DNA from: Cenococcum geophilum 1.58
Taxonomy: Eukaryota > Ascomycota > Dothideomycetes > Gloniales > Gloniaceae
Length of the DNA stretch: 64,000 nucleotides
Direction of reading: 5' to 3'
Assembly (NCBI GenBank): GCA_001692895.1
Contig: KV748241.1
Coordinates: forward strand, 868,001-932,000
Every line of letters starts with the position of its first letter. Position 1 is the first letter of the stretch. A model generated the notes under the pieces. It was not told where the DNA came from and made no database searches. It saw only the letters and a program-made list of their open reading frames with translations. A program made the translations under genes and the position numbers. This document shows positions 10,902-24,200 of the stretch, piece after piece.

Positions 10902-11762
10902 TCAAGTCGAAGCGGCTGGAGTCGCGAACTTCGCTTTCCTGGCTTCCGCCTTGGCCTTATCTGTTTCGTTCATCCAACCGGCCTTTCCACCACTAGGGCT
11001 CTTCCCCTGCTCCCTCTTGTTGTCTCTGGGCTTTCTGTCTCCATCTCTGGCTCTCCGGTCACCACCTCTACGCCCGTCAAATCTTCGGCCACCCCTCTTA
11101 TTATGTCCACCACGACCACCTTCCTCTCCACCCTCACGTCCTCGCTTCCGGCCGGCGGTCCGCTCTGGCAGGGCCTCATCTAATCCTCTGGGAGCACCCG
11201 TCTCACCAAATTTCTTCGCACGTTCTAGCTTCTTCAGAGTCTCGTCTTCCTCAATTGGCATGCCGAATTTCCTGGCTCGCGCTTTTCGTTTCTCGATCTC
11301 ATCTTCCAATGTAGAAGCCGCGAGCCCTCGCGTGAAGTCAACAGATGGCTTTTCTGGCTTCGCTTCTTCTGACTTTGAGTCCTTAGACTCGCCTTCCGCA
11401 CTTTTGTTCTCCGCAGGTGGCTTGACTGACAGATCTGACGTCTTGGACGGATCAACATCTGCAACTTGATTCGGAACAGCTTGTGGATTTGCGACTGGGC
11501 CCTTGCCTCCTGCCTTGATGGCAGTTGCAGCTGCCTCAGTGGTCGCGGCGGCAGCAGCGGGCTTTGTTGCATCAGTATCATCGTCCCAATCAATCTCGTC
11601 TTCGGCAGCAGCGGCAGTGGTGGTTGAGGGCGACTCGGTGGTCTTCTTGTCAGCTTCAATGAGGCGCGAAACCATGTCGGCTTTCTTGCCTGTGTGAGGG
11701 AGGTTGCGCGACTTGAGGAGAGCCTCGAGCTCGGCATTCTTCATTTTAGCGTAATCCGCCAT
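10902..11762 (-). CDS. THO1: SAP-domain RNA-binding protein, Tho1/SARNP (CIP29)-like
   Basis: A single 286-residue exon. Residues about 8-42 form a SAP domain (MKNAELEALLKSRNLPHTGK then ADMVSRLIEAD), a helix-extended-helix DNA/RNA-binding fold. An Ala/Thr/Asp-rich linker follows. Residues about 150-200 match the Tho1/MOS11 C-terminal region, with paired KARARKFG and RAKKFG motifs. The tail (about 210-270) is very rich in Arg, Gly and Asp (GRRFDGRRGG-type RGG stretches), and the protein ends in a basic KAKFATP segment. Known relatives (yeast Tho1, human SARNP, plant MOS11) act with the TREX complex in co-transcriptional mRNP assembly and mRNA export; the same role here is inference. Start ATG at 11762 is in good context and gives the canonical N-terminal SAP. 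No intron is needed. Confidence 0.9.
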   Translation of the reverse strand: MADYAKMKNAELEALLKSRNLPHTGKKADMVSRLIEADKKTTESPSTTTAAAAEDEIDWDDDTDATKPAAAAATTEAAATAIKAGGKGPVANPQAVPNQVADVDPSKTSDLSVKPPAENKSAEGESKDSKSEEAKPEKPSVDFTRGLAASTLEDEIEKRKARARKFGMPIEEDETLKKLERAKKFGETGAPRGLDEALPERTAGRKRGREGGEEGGRGGHNKRGGRRFDGRRGGDRRARDGDRKPRDNKREQGKSPSGGKAGWMNETDKAKAEARKAKFATPAAST

Positions 11763-14700
11763 TTGGAGGGCTCGCGATCACGACCGCGGGTATCGTAGGT
11801 GGTTGAAGGAGGTTGTGGTTGTGGATTCAAGTTCGTCGAGCGCGCGTAAGAAAGGAGCTCTAGGGGGCGGTATTAGTCGGCAGGCTACGGCTTGCGGTCG
11901 CGTAGATGAAGAATTAGGTAGTCCAGGGAGGGACTGACAATAAATGGCCAAAGGGAATAGATGAAGAAGAAGCGAAAGGGCTCTTTGAAGACGTGAAAGG
12001 AAGTGGTTGAGAGGTTGACGTCGCGCAGCTGGCGAGAAAGTGATTGCCAAGCCGACCAGCCACCCGCGATTTTCACAATTTGTCCACTTCCTCTTTCGTC
12101 AAAACGTAAAACTAACTACAATTGTAACTCCCATTCACTTCTAAATCATTCACTCATTCTCTTGCTTCGCCTGTGCAAGATCAGTAAAGGGTGCTGTAGG
12201 TTCCTGCTGCCGATCACTGCCATTGCATCCCGCTTTCAGTTTCCTTTGGTCTCTTGATGGCGTCTCTTTTATATGGGGCCAAAATGGCGCCTGTAGACCG
12301 TTTGTAGGGCATACAGTGTGTTCAACTCTAAGCGGATGCGTTCTTCTGCCTCAGGAGACATCAGGCGTGGGCGTTTGCCTTGCTGAGGCTGGCTGAGGCT
12401 AGAGTGGTCAACTAAAAGTGAGGTCACACAAGAATTGGAGCTCATTTCTCTTATCCCTAACCGCCGCAAATATTCACGAACGCCAGTTTTCCTTCTCGAA
12501 TTTCGTTTCACGTATCCCCTATAATTGTTTTTTCATTGACTGATGTCATACCACTGTCTCTTCATCAAAGTTGGTTTCACAAGGTCATTACCAAGCCAGC
12601 ATCAGTTACATCTAAGCGCTCGTGGCATCTTCAATTCATGCGTAGCATTCCCAAGAAAGGTATCTCCCCCGGAGGGCTCTTAGAAGTGCTTCATGTATGC
12701 ATTACGAATCTGCGCAGTAGCGACGGTCTGATCCAAGCTTTGATGATGCTCTTCAACAATACATGTTGTCGAATAACAAACCTTGTATAGAAGACTAATC
12801 CGGCCAACTCAAAAATGGTTTACTCTGCGACTTGGGCAAACAGCGGCCCGCACCCCACTACGGCACCTCCCATCGGAAGGCTGGCTGTTACCGTGATTCG
12901 CAGTTACATCAACAGCAGGCCGTGCCGTGCCGCCTTTTCCTTCGCCCACCCGCAGTCCAACTCGGATCGCATTGCCTGAGAACCTTAAAGTTTTAGTTCG
13001 AGCGGGTCGTTCAACGTCTTGAGACACGGCGGCACGGCGTACCCACAAGGCGTCTCACCCAGAGATCGAGACCCGGGAATTGTTGCTCCTAGAGAGAAGT
13101 GCGGAGATACGATACCTTATTGAGGTACTTCGGAGGTGATTCCACCTCTAGAGCATCCGGAACCTCATGTATGTATCAGAGCATGGACCTGCAGATGTTC
13201 CCTTTCACGGTGCCAATCCCCGTGATTCTGGGTGATGCGCAGTTTTCTTAGTGCGTGATTCGAAGGATGACCTGCGTCAATACCTTTTAGATGATTCAAT
13301 TTCTTGCAGTCTTGATAGGCGTCACAACCCCTCCGCGGCCCAAGATGCGACATGTCAAGTTCGGCGCTCTTCTACCCCAGATGCCACCATTTTCGGAGAA
13401 AATGTCAAGTGTCAGGAGAAGCTTGAACCTTGTACGATAAGCAGTGTATGGGAAGTCCAACCGCCCAAATGTTACATGGTCAGCGAGTAATATCGTGAAA
13501 GAGCAAAGTCGCACGCTTATTGGAGATTTATAAAATCAGGGGTGTGAAACCCCTGTTAAGCCACTCTGGCCCCGCGACGCACCACTTTGATGCCATTATC
13601 AATTTGTTTGTTTTTGGATTTTTTCGGAATAAGGCAAACTAAAAACGACGAATTAAAACGTTGCAAAATTCGTAAATTTCCTAAATGCATACTCCAAAGC
13701 TTACAACACAGGCCGTCTTATCGGTTCCCACCATTGACTCTCTTTTCCAGTTGAGTCTCCGATGTACGCCCAGATAACTTAACGTGGCTTATTGCAATAT
13801 TTTTTCCGAGAAATTTCTTGAAGTGAAGTTTGTGGAAGCTCTTCAACAACCTCTAGGTCATACCCCAAGCTTGATTTAAACCGCACTTGCAGAGCAACGA
13901 CGATGTGGATTCCACTTTCAGCCTCTTCGCATCCGATTAACGGTATTTTTAAATGAATTTTACAAATTCGCCACTGCTGAGGTAAGGATCTAGCGGAGTA
14001 GGATTCCAAGTAGAAGAAAAACAGCACTTTGCTTAGACCAACTTGAGACAATGTCCGAAAATTCTCGCACACCACTTTAGAATCACATGACTGAATTCAT
14101 ATGCGGGCTAAGGAGCGCCGCAAGTGTCGTATACCCAATAGTCAAGGTGAGAGCACTAGGGGCCGCAATTAGCACGCTGAAGGAGACGAATGACAGGCTA
14201 AAGAGGTCGACTGACCAAAAGTGGCTTTCCGTAATGCCTGGGCCCCCGAAAACCGGACCGATGACACTTTCGCACTCCTGGAAATTAATGTTCATGGGGA
14301 TGTATTTTGAACGGATTCTGTTCTTGAGAAAATCTCTGTTCTCGGAGAGTGCGCAGGCAAAACGAGTTCGCCTTTGATGTGTTGTCAAGTGTGGCCTGTG
14401 CCGATCGAAGCTCAGCCTCAACTTGATGCAACTAGCGACGCACTTAGCCACCTTTCAGCTTTTCCTGGGACGGGGTTTCCGGTTTGACGGCTGTGGCTCT
14501 CTCGCAACCTTACAAGTACAATGACGACAAGTCTAACGATCCCTCTACAACGAGAGGGTCAGAAGCAGTCTCGGAATATGGACTGCAGCACATACAAGGA
14601 TCACTTGAGGGTCACTTGGCCTCACTAATGCGGTAGACGCGAATTGAGGCATAACTCCTCTTTCCTGCCGAGGGACTCGATACTGCAAAACCAAACGCGT

Positions 14701-16181
14701 TCTAATTGAAAAGCCGCGCTAGGATTCGCCCATGCTTTGAGGGGCTCGAAACACCACCTCTTCCGTTTATGGAGGGATGCATATGACCTATCATGGACTG
14801 CTCTCGCTATGACCCCCCAATCAGGCATGAGTGAGGGTTATCTGCGCTGCTGGAATAGGAGTCTATTCAGGTCGTTTGAAGTATAGGTGGCTTTTCTCAG
14901 CAGCGTGGTCCCGTGCTATCTGCACGCGCTGCTTAATGGTGACTCGCTGGCCGGTGTAGTCAGCTCTGGGGAACAAGGCCACCTTTTTCGTCGAAACAGT
15001 TCCAGCGCTGGGCGTGCGGCAGTGGATCGGCCAGAGAGCATGAAGATTGTGGGCGAAAGCAGCCCAAGCCAACGGCTAACGACGCTCGCTCAGCACCCCG
15101 GGCCTTCGTCTGATCATGCCCAACTCCATCCCACGGCAGCCCCTCCACGAATGGCGGAAGCTCCCTAGTGCATGGGCTCTTCTCGCCCGCTCCACTGCAC
15201 CACCTCCTGCGAATGATCTTACACCTTCGCAATGCCAACCCTTCACTGGCCGCTGCTCCTGATGCCGGTTTCGACCTTTTTTTTTTTTCAACAAGCCTCC
15301 ACGCGCCCACTCAGGCGCAAGCGCCGTTCATGGCGGAAATCTCCTGCCGGTTCAGCCCAGCTCCTAACAGCATTGATGGCGTGTTGATCGTTCTGGAGGC
15401 GCATATACTCCGGCGTTGTTTTGCCAGGTCGCGCCCTGTATACATATCGACTTCCGTTCCTGACTCCAGAGTCTCACGCCAGAGTCACCCTGCCGTTCAA
15501 CAGAATCCAACCAAGTGCTCGGCCCCCCGATTTCGCCGTTGCATCGAAGGAGCCCTAGAAATTCGACGGATTCGACTAAGAACGGAAACCCGCGGCCCCA
15601 GTCCCTCGTCTCCATAGTTTGTAGGTCACTTGCGACTGGTCGTCCCCGCGCTGGGACCACCTTAAACCGACCATCTGCATTCTAAAAACTGTTTCTCGCT
15701 GCGTTGTGCATCAAGGTCTCCCCTCGAAGGGAGCAAGCGTGCTGAGCCACATTTCGCCAACACCTCTTCGCTTCGTCGGCACACCCGGTGGCGCCGCCCA
15801 CCAGTTGGACGTTTCCAAACGCCAGCCGGTCTCTGCAGTATTTGGCATGCGCATATAACCAAGTGCAAAAGGTTGTATTACTGCCTCCGCCTAGCAGCAC
15901 CTACAATTTCGCCACCCCCGAAGCCTCATCACGAGCAACTACGGCAACTGCTGGCGGATTCTGCCTTAGCTGACCTTCGCTGACAGCACCCCAGGTACTA
16001 TTTCACTGCATTGGCTACCCTCTCGCTATGGGGTTTGCTGACTTACTTTCTAGCTAGCTCGCACAGCATTTGGACCACATGCCTTCATGAGTTACTCCGC
16101 GCACACAGGCTTCCGTATTACAGGCCCAGGTCAGCCGGCTTCCCTTGTATACAGAAGGGTCGCACGAAGCGAGTACCCGAT
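11763..16181. other. Long (4.4 kb) divergent intergenic region
   Basis: Separates the SAP protein (-) from the methyltransferase-domain gene (+) and must hold both promoters and leaders. Short open stretches occur on both strands (12269-12511 -, 12536-12790 +, 14083-14451 -, 15168-15617 +), but none shows a domain, conserved motif or convincing codon pattern. A small GGGGTGTGAAACCCC palindrome lies near 13540. No tRNA or obvious transposon was seen. Confidence 0.5.
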
Positions 16182-19100
16182 ATGGCATCCTATAAATCAC
16201 AATTCATCCCTCCAAAGAGATCGGAGAGTCAAACGCCGTACACTCAGCGCGCTCCATCTACTCGACTACCGCAACGTTTCACTCCAACGTCCACAAATTC
16301 GCAAATCCCGACTCCGAACCCGTCAAAATTACAAAAGAAAAATCACACTAGAGATGAGCAGGTATACCCCAGCGGTGGGGTCAATAATCAGCGAGCACCC
16401 GTGGCGAGGTCAATAACTGAAAGTCCCCGGCGGGGAGTCTCAAAGCAGAGTACGCTTATACCTCATGGTCAACCGGGGATGTCGATTCCCAGATCAATAC
16501 CACAACCTGCTTCATCTCGTCTCCCTAGATTTGAGGTCGCAGCCAACACTCGGACCCCTTCCCTTGTCTCCGGATCTTCCGCCTCTACAATCGATAGCCC
16601 AAGGTCGAACCTGTTGAGGAGGAAACCTTCATCTATTGGAGTTGGCAGTGGGAGGCGAGCCTCACGCACAAGGACTGGCTCAGTATCATCTCAAGAGGAA
16701 GCACAACCAATGAAGGTGATGCTAGGAGGACACAGAGATCCGTACTCAGAAACTGTCCTAGGAATATCTCTGCCACCATCCTCCTCCATTCTAGTTCATT
16801 CAGAGGTGGAAGCAGAGCCACTAGAGGTCCGGTTTCATAGGTATGAAGCACCACCTCTACTGGCTACGGAGAATTTGCCACCTCCTACGCCACAGTATGG
16901 GCTGTCAGCGAGCCCTTCAACAAGGTATTCCGAATCTCCCGGGCCTTTCAGTGTTACCTCAACTCCCACCTCAATGTCCTCGCACTCTCCTGGCCTTGCT
17001 TTGACTACAAAAGCCCCTTCCCGACTGAGGCAGGCAAGCCCTATGCAAGGCAGGCCGCCCGTTACCCGGCGGAAGATAGACGAGAATTCAAGCTTACGGG
17101 AGCAGCACGGTCTTTCATCAGTCCGGGAATCTTCAACATCATCCTCGTCCGCGTCCACGATTCGAGTAGAAACAGGAAGGCAGAAAGACAAGACACCAAC
17201 TTCACGCTTACCTGCTCCACCACCAAGTCCTCCACCACAAATATCTTCAATGTATTTTACTATATCACATCCCCAGGGCGATGTGTCTCAGCCTCAGACC
17301 TCAATTGAGCTTCATCCCTCACCTCCGTCACCAAAGCATATTCCAGAAAGCCAAGCACCGCCAGAACTAGCTCATTTAGCAGACCCATCGCAACCACAGA
17401 AGTTAATAGTTCGAAGACCAGTAAGGCCAAGCAGAGATGGAGCATCTGAAATCGTGGGTCTCCGCGAGCCTTCGCCCATTATCCAAAGTAACATGACGAG
17501 CTTCCCTTCGCCTCACAAGAGAACGAGCTCCTCAGAATCGAGGACGGGGGTTGCTACTTATGTACCGAGTGGGAAGAGCCGTTTTGGAATGCCCCCAAAA
17601 GCTCCTTCACGAAACCCATCGCCAAACCCCAGTCTTCCGTCAGGATTTCCAGTCATCTCTCGTGTCCCAACAAGAGGACCGACTCCTGAGGTTCAGAGCG
17701 ATACGGAAAAGAAAAGGGCCAAGACACTGCCTACACCTGCGCCGAGTCCAAACAAGACCTCTAAGTTTGGTTTCTTCTCGCGACGAGCAAGGACTGATCC
17801 AAACGCTTCTTCTAAATCTGACGGGGGACTGCGGAGAAAGGGTCCGACGGCAGGTACAGGTCACGAGGGTTATGGCAAGTACGCAGTCAGAGGTCGCAGC
17901 GGGAGCTCAACAAGTGGAGGAAGTATCGGCCGTTCCGCAAGTGGTGGTACCACCAACGAAAGCCTAAACCGCACGCCTTCGAGTCGTAAGAGTAGTATCA
18001 CAAGCACAACCAGCGCTGAGATGGATGGTTTCTTCCTCGAAAGGCTCACTCCTGTTGTCATTCGTGGCACAGGTAGCTCGGAGCTTTCCAGGAGTCCAGA
18101 ACCAATGAGAAGTGGCAGTAGCTTTGACTTGGTTTGTGAGCGACCCAGCACTGAGATTAGAATGGCACCGAACGGACGAAAACAAGACCAATCATCACGG
18201 ACGGGCATAGAGCTTGGCAGACCAACATTACTCCCATCCGCCATGTCGGATCCTGTTCGCAATGGATCTCCCAGGAAGAGAATGGCACTAGGTCCACGGA
18301 GACCATCAGATAGCGAGGATGATGGGAAGCGTTCTTTCCTTCCGTCGCTTGCTGCCAGGAGGACTTCACGAAGATCAGGCAATATGGACGGCGGGGCACT
18401 TGCGAAGGTCCCTTCACCCATCAATACTACGGAGACAACTTCTGTGAAGGCATTGGATAGCGCCGTTTCTAACCAGCATTCAATCGCTGAATCCACAAAT
18501 AGTCGTTCTCGCACTGATGACATTTCGGAAGGCAAGGAAGGAAATTGGCTGAGGTCAAAGAAAGCAGCAGCACAGCCAAAGCCCTCAAGAAAATGGAACT
18601 TCTTCCAACGAGCCCAGGCGTCGCCCAAGGTCGAGGCGCCTGCCGTAGAAGTCCCCGCGGCTGTAACGCGGCCGCCTACCTCTCGATCTGTGGCTCATTA
18701 CGCCCTAATGGATGCACCAAACAACATTGATCTGGAGGATTTGGAGCAAATAATGCAAGAAGCTGACAGCACCCCGGAAGAACCGATTGCGTCCGAATCT
18801 TATGATTCGGAAGCACCCAAGGAGCGAACCAAGGAGCACGTGCAGTCCATGCTACTACCGTCCCCACCATCCTTCTCATCTGAATTTGCACAACCGGGTA
18901 GACCTGCTTCTCCAAAGGTCATATTACGGAGAGACCAATTTATGGAGACACAGTCGCCACTTAATGATAATGTATTGTCTCCCAGATCCCCATCACCAAA
19001 AGCCTCACCGAACCCTTCACCGCAACTAGATCTTCAGACAAATGCAAGCCTACCGGGAGCATCGTTCTTACCACAGGCATTTACCTTCCCACAAACCCTC

Positions 19101-21244
19101 TCTCCACCAGCTCCACCTCCCTCTTTTCCGCCACCCAGGCCAAGTCGTCTGCCTCAAGTTGGTCGCATTCCCATGGTAGTATCCAGGAGAGACCGAGACC
19201 GAAAGCCGCCATCCCAATCGTTCTCTCGGCCCTTTGTTCCTGATCAGCCTCGCCCTGTTGTGCCGTCTCGCACTTCGATTGATTCAACGATTTCATTGCT
19301 TGCTACCGCTAGACCACCTGAGCCATTCCCTGTCCTTCAAGGGTTGAATACGCTGTCTCATGGAACCGCCATTGCTACCATCAGCCCCAGCGCCGACGAG
19401 TCCCTGAATACTACTGAGTTTTTTAGATTCCCTCCACGAAAGGATTCTGAGTTGTCATACTCTAGCAGTTCGGGTATTTGGAGTTTTCCAACAACGACCG
19501 GCACAGCCATCATCCCTGAACCAGGCGCTCCTCAATCCGAGGATGAAGTGTGGAATGAGTACGATGATCTGATCGATGAGGTGCTCTCGCCTAGTAAACC
19601 TGCCAAAGTTACTTCTACAGAACCATCTCAAGGCACACCGTTCCATTATGCCGGTCTAGGAGCCAACGAAGGAAAATCCCAACGACAGCCACCGCCTGAG
19701 CCACTCTCCCTTCAGAACGAGCCCAAACGTTCTCACACCTCCTCTAATTCGGTTGGCTCATCAACCGGCCCAGCAACGACGTCACTCCATCTCCGCCGCT
19801 CCCGTCTCCTCGCTGTCCTTCATTCGGCACAGACGCCCACGACGCCTACTTCCATGTCTGAGTTTTTGGCCAGCTACGGAGAGCGCAACCTCAGCGTCGT
19901 CGACCCTGTAACCGGCCGCCTCAGCCTTCCATCACCCAAACGCACATCCTCTGGATCCGGCCCAGCAACACGCCCCAGTTCAACGCGATCCAGCCTACCA
20001 GCCTCCCTCAACATGAGCGCTAGACAATCCAAGGCCACTCTCGCCTCTACATCCGACAAAGACCGCGACAGCACCAATCTGTCTGCCGCAAGCGGGAGCA
20101 GCCGCTACAGGGACACCAGGTTGATTGAGATGGCGGAAATGCAAAACGATGGGCTAGTCTCGATGGCGAACCTGCGCTTCGGCGCATTGATGACAAGCAA
20201 ATGGCTGAGCTTCGGACGCGTACTGTTCAGTCCTGCCCATTTCGAGCTAAAGGATCCCGCAGAGGACAGGGTTCTGGTGATAGACGGGCTTGGCAAAGGT
20301 AAGCCGCGGCGACAGTTCCCCACCACTACCGACAGCCACTAACGAGTCCGTCAGACTGGTCCCACTACTGCGCCTTGACCTACCCGGAGGCGACAATCTA
20401 TAACCTGGGCCCGGGCCCCTTGAGCGTGCCTTGCGCCACCGGCGCCGCCGAGCCATGGTCCACGCTGCGCAACCACCGCCACATCGCGCACCCGTCGCTA
20501 ACCTCCCCGTTCCCCTTCCCGCGCGGCTTCTTCGCGACAGCCGTGCTGCGCTTCCCGCCCGCGCTGTCGTCCGCGGTCCACCGCACCATCCTCGCCGAGT
20601 GCAAGCGCGTGCTGCGGCCCGGCGGCTACCTCGAGATGAGCGTGCTGGACCTGGACCTCGTCAACATGGGCAACCGGGCGCGGCGCGCGGTGCGCGGGCT
20701 GAAGGTCAAGATGCAGGCGGCCGAGCCGGGCGTCAGCCTGCGCAACGTCAGCGACGAGGTCATGGGCGGGCTCGGGCGCCGCGGCTTCGTCGGCTGCTAT
20801 CGCTGCTTCGTCGGCGTGCCGGTTGCTGGGCGTCTGCCGTCCGCGGGCGATGAGGTCGAGGCCGCCACTGCCGCCGGGAGCAGTGCGAGTGGCAGCGCGT
20901 CGGGTAGCTCGGGCGGCGCGAGCGGCGCGAGCGAGCGGGGCGCGCGGAAGGAGATGTCGTTTTCGGACCTCCTGACGACGCAGAATTCGAACGGCGAGTC
21001 GGACGATGGCATTGCGGAGATGGTGGCGAGAGTCGGGCGCTGGTGGTACTCGCGCTGCTATGAGTCGGTGGTGCTGCCGGAGGCGCGCGAGCCGGGGACG
21101 GCCGGGGGGAATATCCTCGAGAACAGTATTTGGAGGGATGAGGCGCTCATCCGCGAGTGTGAGAAGAGGGGGACCAGCTTCAGGCTGTTGATTGGGTATG
21201 CGCAGAAGCCGGTTGTGGGGGTGCGGAGAACGGTGAGTGTGTGA
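16182..21244 (+). CDS. Large protein with C-terminal SAM-dependent methyltransferase domain
   Basis: Two exons, join(16182..20298,20355..21244), 1668 residues. The intron starts GTAAGC, has a CACTAAC branch site and ends CAG. It falls inside methyltransferase motif I: exon 1 ends VLVIDGLGK and exon 2 continues DWSHYCALTYPEATIYNLG, so neither exon alone shows the fold. The first ~1360 residues are low-complexity Ser/Pro/Arg-rich and probably disordered, with many basic SP/TP sites. The last ~300 residues contain the class I methyltransferase fold, including VLRPGGYLEMSVLDLDL. The upstream in-frame extension to 16011 begins with TTG, so the first ATG (MASYKSQF) at 16182 is preferred. A GTGAGT at 21233 could start a further intron to 21296, changing the end from TVSV to TKEK (stop at 21308). 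Substrate unknown. Confidence 0.8.
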
Positions 21245-24200
21245 TACACACTCTTTCTCTCGCACACACATATTTCGACATCGACACCGTTTACAGAAGG
21301 AGAAATAGAGAGGCAGTTCGCTTCATGAGCAGTGCTCAGTATTTGGGTTTACATCTTGGGTGGTTGTTCTGCAAGGCATTCCGCGTCTTTTTTTCCGGCT
21401 CCGCTTGTCCCGTCTTTTATTCTGCTTTTATCTTTGCTGCGTTCAAAGCGACCTCTCTTCTCTTCTGCACCGGATTTTTTGGTTTTCAGTTCAAGTCGTT
21501 GCATAGCATCGGTGTCACGGCTACCCCGGACGGTTCGAGTCTACGTCGTGCGTGAGACAAAGAGATGGCCGCATTCTACAGGTTTTCAATGGGCGCGAGC
21601 CCTACGACCATGCTGTTCAAAACATCATCATTAGGTTTTTTTGGTCATAGGTGGAGGAAGCGGGCTATTATGATATTCATGTTCGCATGCTGGTAATGGA
21701 CAACAGGGATTTTGAGCTACTTTTGGGTAATTTTGTGGGATGGGATGGGAAGCGTGGCGTTGGATTGGATTGTTGGATTAATACCCCTGTGGATATCACA
21801 TGCGAACCTAGGATGGATGGTGGAGGATGTAGATATGAGGTACATGACTTCTGAATGTGCATACGGCAGTTGACTATTATTACACTTTGTCTTAACTTAG
21901 TGTTTGTGATTTTGAATGTGATGCCATGATAGAGTGATGGCTTCTGGTGCAGTTTAAGTTTAGGGGAGTTGGCGCTTGTGGAATGCAGGCGTTGGTTGTG
22001 TCACAGGTGCTGTCGTATTTCTCGGTTGTTTTGTATGCTTGATATGACGGCTGTGGTTTAGCTCACGCCATAGAGGCTTTGTGGAATTTAACGATGCCTA
22101 AAGTATTGTTTTCCCTACTTGAACGCGTGTTTACGAAAAGAGGGCCAACAGTCTTCGGCGAGATTCTAGAGTGAATACAATCGGGATTTCCTAATGGACT
22201 AGATACAACGCTTCAGCTCCTCATTCATCCGGCCCTGTTATTCCAACATTACCAAATCTTTGCTACGCAGAAGGCTCAGTAGGAGACCGCGATGACCTTG
22301 CGTTGAGTCGGGGCGTGGAAGTGTTCCGCCCCGGAGGGAAATGTTGTATTCAGTTCAGATAAGCGAGCCGAGGAGTCTCTTCTACTTAATATGGGCGCAG
22401 GAAGGTTGGGCTAAGAAGTCGTAGGTTGAAGGCCGATTTATAAGGGCTTCCAGAAAGACCGTGGTCAAGATGTCATTGGGAAGGGTCTCCTTTTATTTTG
22501 TCGATGCTAGGTGGCGAATGTGTTTCCTGTATTTATATTCGTTCTGTCAGCGGACTTATGCACATAACTCAATTCTGAGCTTTGGTATTGGTATTAGCTC
22601 TAAGTTGTCTTCGGTTGTCCTGAAGTTAGTGATTGAAGTGGGCAATGAGTCCGGACGCATTCGGTGGTGGTTAATCATTGCTTTAAAGGATATGAGAACG
22701 ACAAGGTATAGAAATTTGCGATGTCGATGTCCTAGGTCTCATATAAATTCCGTGATATTTAACCAAGTCTTTTCATAACGGACGGCTTTGTTGTTCGTGG
22801 TTGCTCGGAGTAATAGGGGCGGCTAGGCGGAACAAAGCCTTAACATAATCATTCAACGCTGACTCTAAAAATCTTCTGCAAAACAGCTGTACGCTTTCAC
22901 TGACCTCTATGTGAGAGGCATAAGGCGATAGGTTGAAAGGAAAAATAATATTAGAGTTTCACTGGTGGCTGCAGACATCAAAAGTGGATAGGCCTATTTT
23001 AGGAAAAAGAAAACATCTAACGTGAGCTGTTATAGTACTTGAGAATGGCTCAGATATACAGAGCAGCAGAAGAAACAAGCAAAGACGTCAATTCAGGTGA
23101 GCGGAGGGATACCGTACTCGTATCACCTGATTGTGAATAGTGGTTCTCGAGTAGACCTGCCACAGCTCCACGGGGATCATCAGCTCGAGGGATCCGCAAC
23201 CACATTCGGACGAAGCAATGTTTCACTGACTGGCGCCCCTAATCAAGGGCAATATTCTGACAGCTTGGGACCTACTAACAGCGCCATAGGATTTTCGTGG
23301 CTCCGCAGATTTTTAGAAAAGATCCGTAGTAGCGACTTGTTTTAGGCAACGGCGAAAACGCTCAATTGTCTACGGGCAGAGGACAAGTAGTAAAATAGGA
23401 GTCTAGCACCAACTAGGCCTCAACGGTTATTTCAATGCGGCACAGACTCTGCTCTGATGGTCGAGATACTGCATGTGAGTTGAGGGCAATATTACTGGCA
23501 GCAAGGGACCAGTCGAGCCTGCCAACTGGGTTCCAGATGGACGAATTCATCTATATCCCGACCAGGGGAATCAGTCGAGAATGTTTTTTGAATACCAGGG
23601 ACGAATCTAGAACGGAAGGTCGTCGTTTTAGGGAGCAACCGGATATTTCATGCAAGAAATCTGAATATGGCCTAGCATGAAATAAATCCTTGGGTATTGG
23701 GGGAGCGCCATCCATGTTGCGGCGTGACTCTCCATCCTAGGGCTGGCGCTAGGATTAGGCTCATAATGAGTGACAGGCATAGTTCGGCAGTTCGATATTG
23801 GCCAGCAATTATGGCGAGATGGAAAATCGAGCACAGTCACGCAAGCCAGAGAGTGGGATCACGAGAGTAAGGCGAGTTGTGGCTTGAAGTCTGGCTGAGA
23901 CTGCTGCGCCAAATCTTTGGCCAGCTTCATCATCACACCAGGTTTCGCTCGTGTAATAGTCGGACTGGGTAGCTGGTAGGAAACATCTCTTAGCTGTGGT
24001 CCTTTCCTGCGGTCCGGTTGGAAGGATCCTGGACTCGCAGAATTAGATGACTGGCGAATGAACAGCACCCGATGTGCATTCATACATATGTAGGTCATAC
24101 TTATGTAGGTCATATTGATGCAGACGCGGCGTGCTGTGTTCAATGGCAATCAATGCATTTCGGCACCGTTTACCGATGTCAAGCCCTATCGTCTCCTGTA

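Noticed and set aside
12269..12511. 80-codon - strand ORF with a basic centre (GKRPRLMSPEAEERIRLEL)
   Set aside because: Some resemblance to a transposase helix-turn-helix, but too short, without termini or context.
20498..21271. 257-codon - strand open frame opposite the methyltransferase domain
   Set aside because: GC-rich antisense shadow; the + strand has clear methyltransferase motifs.
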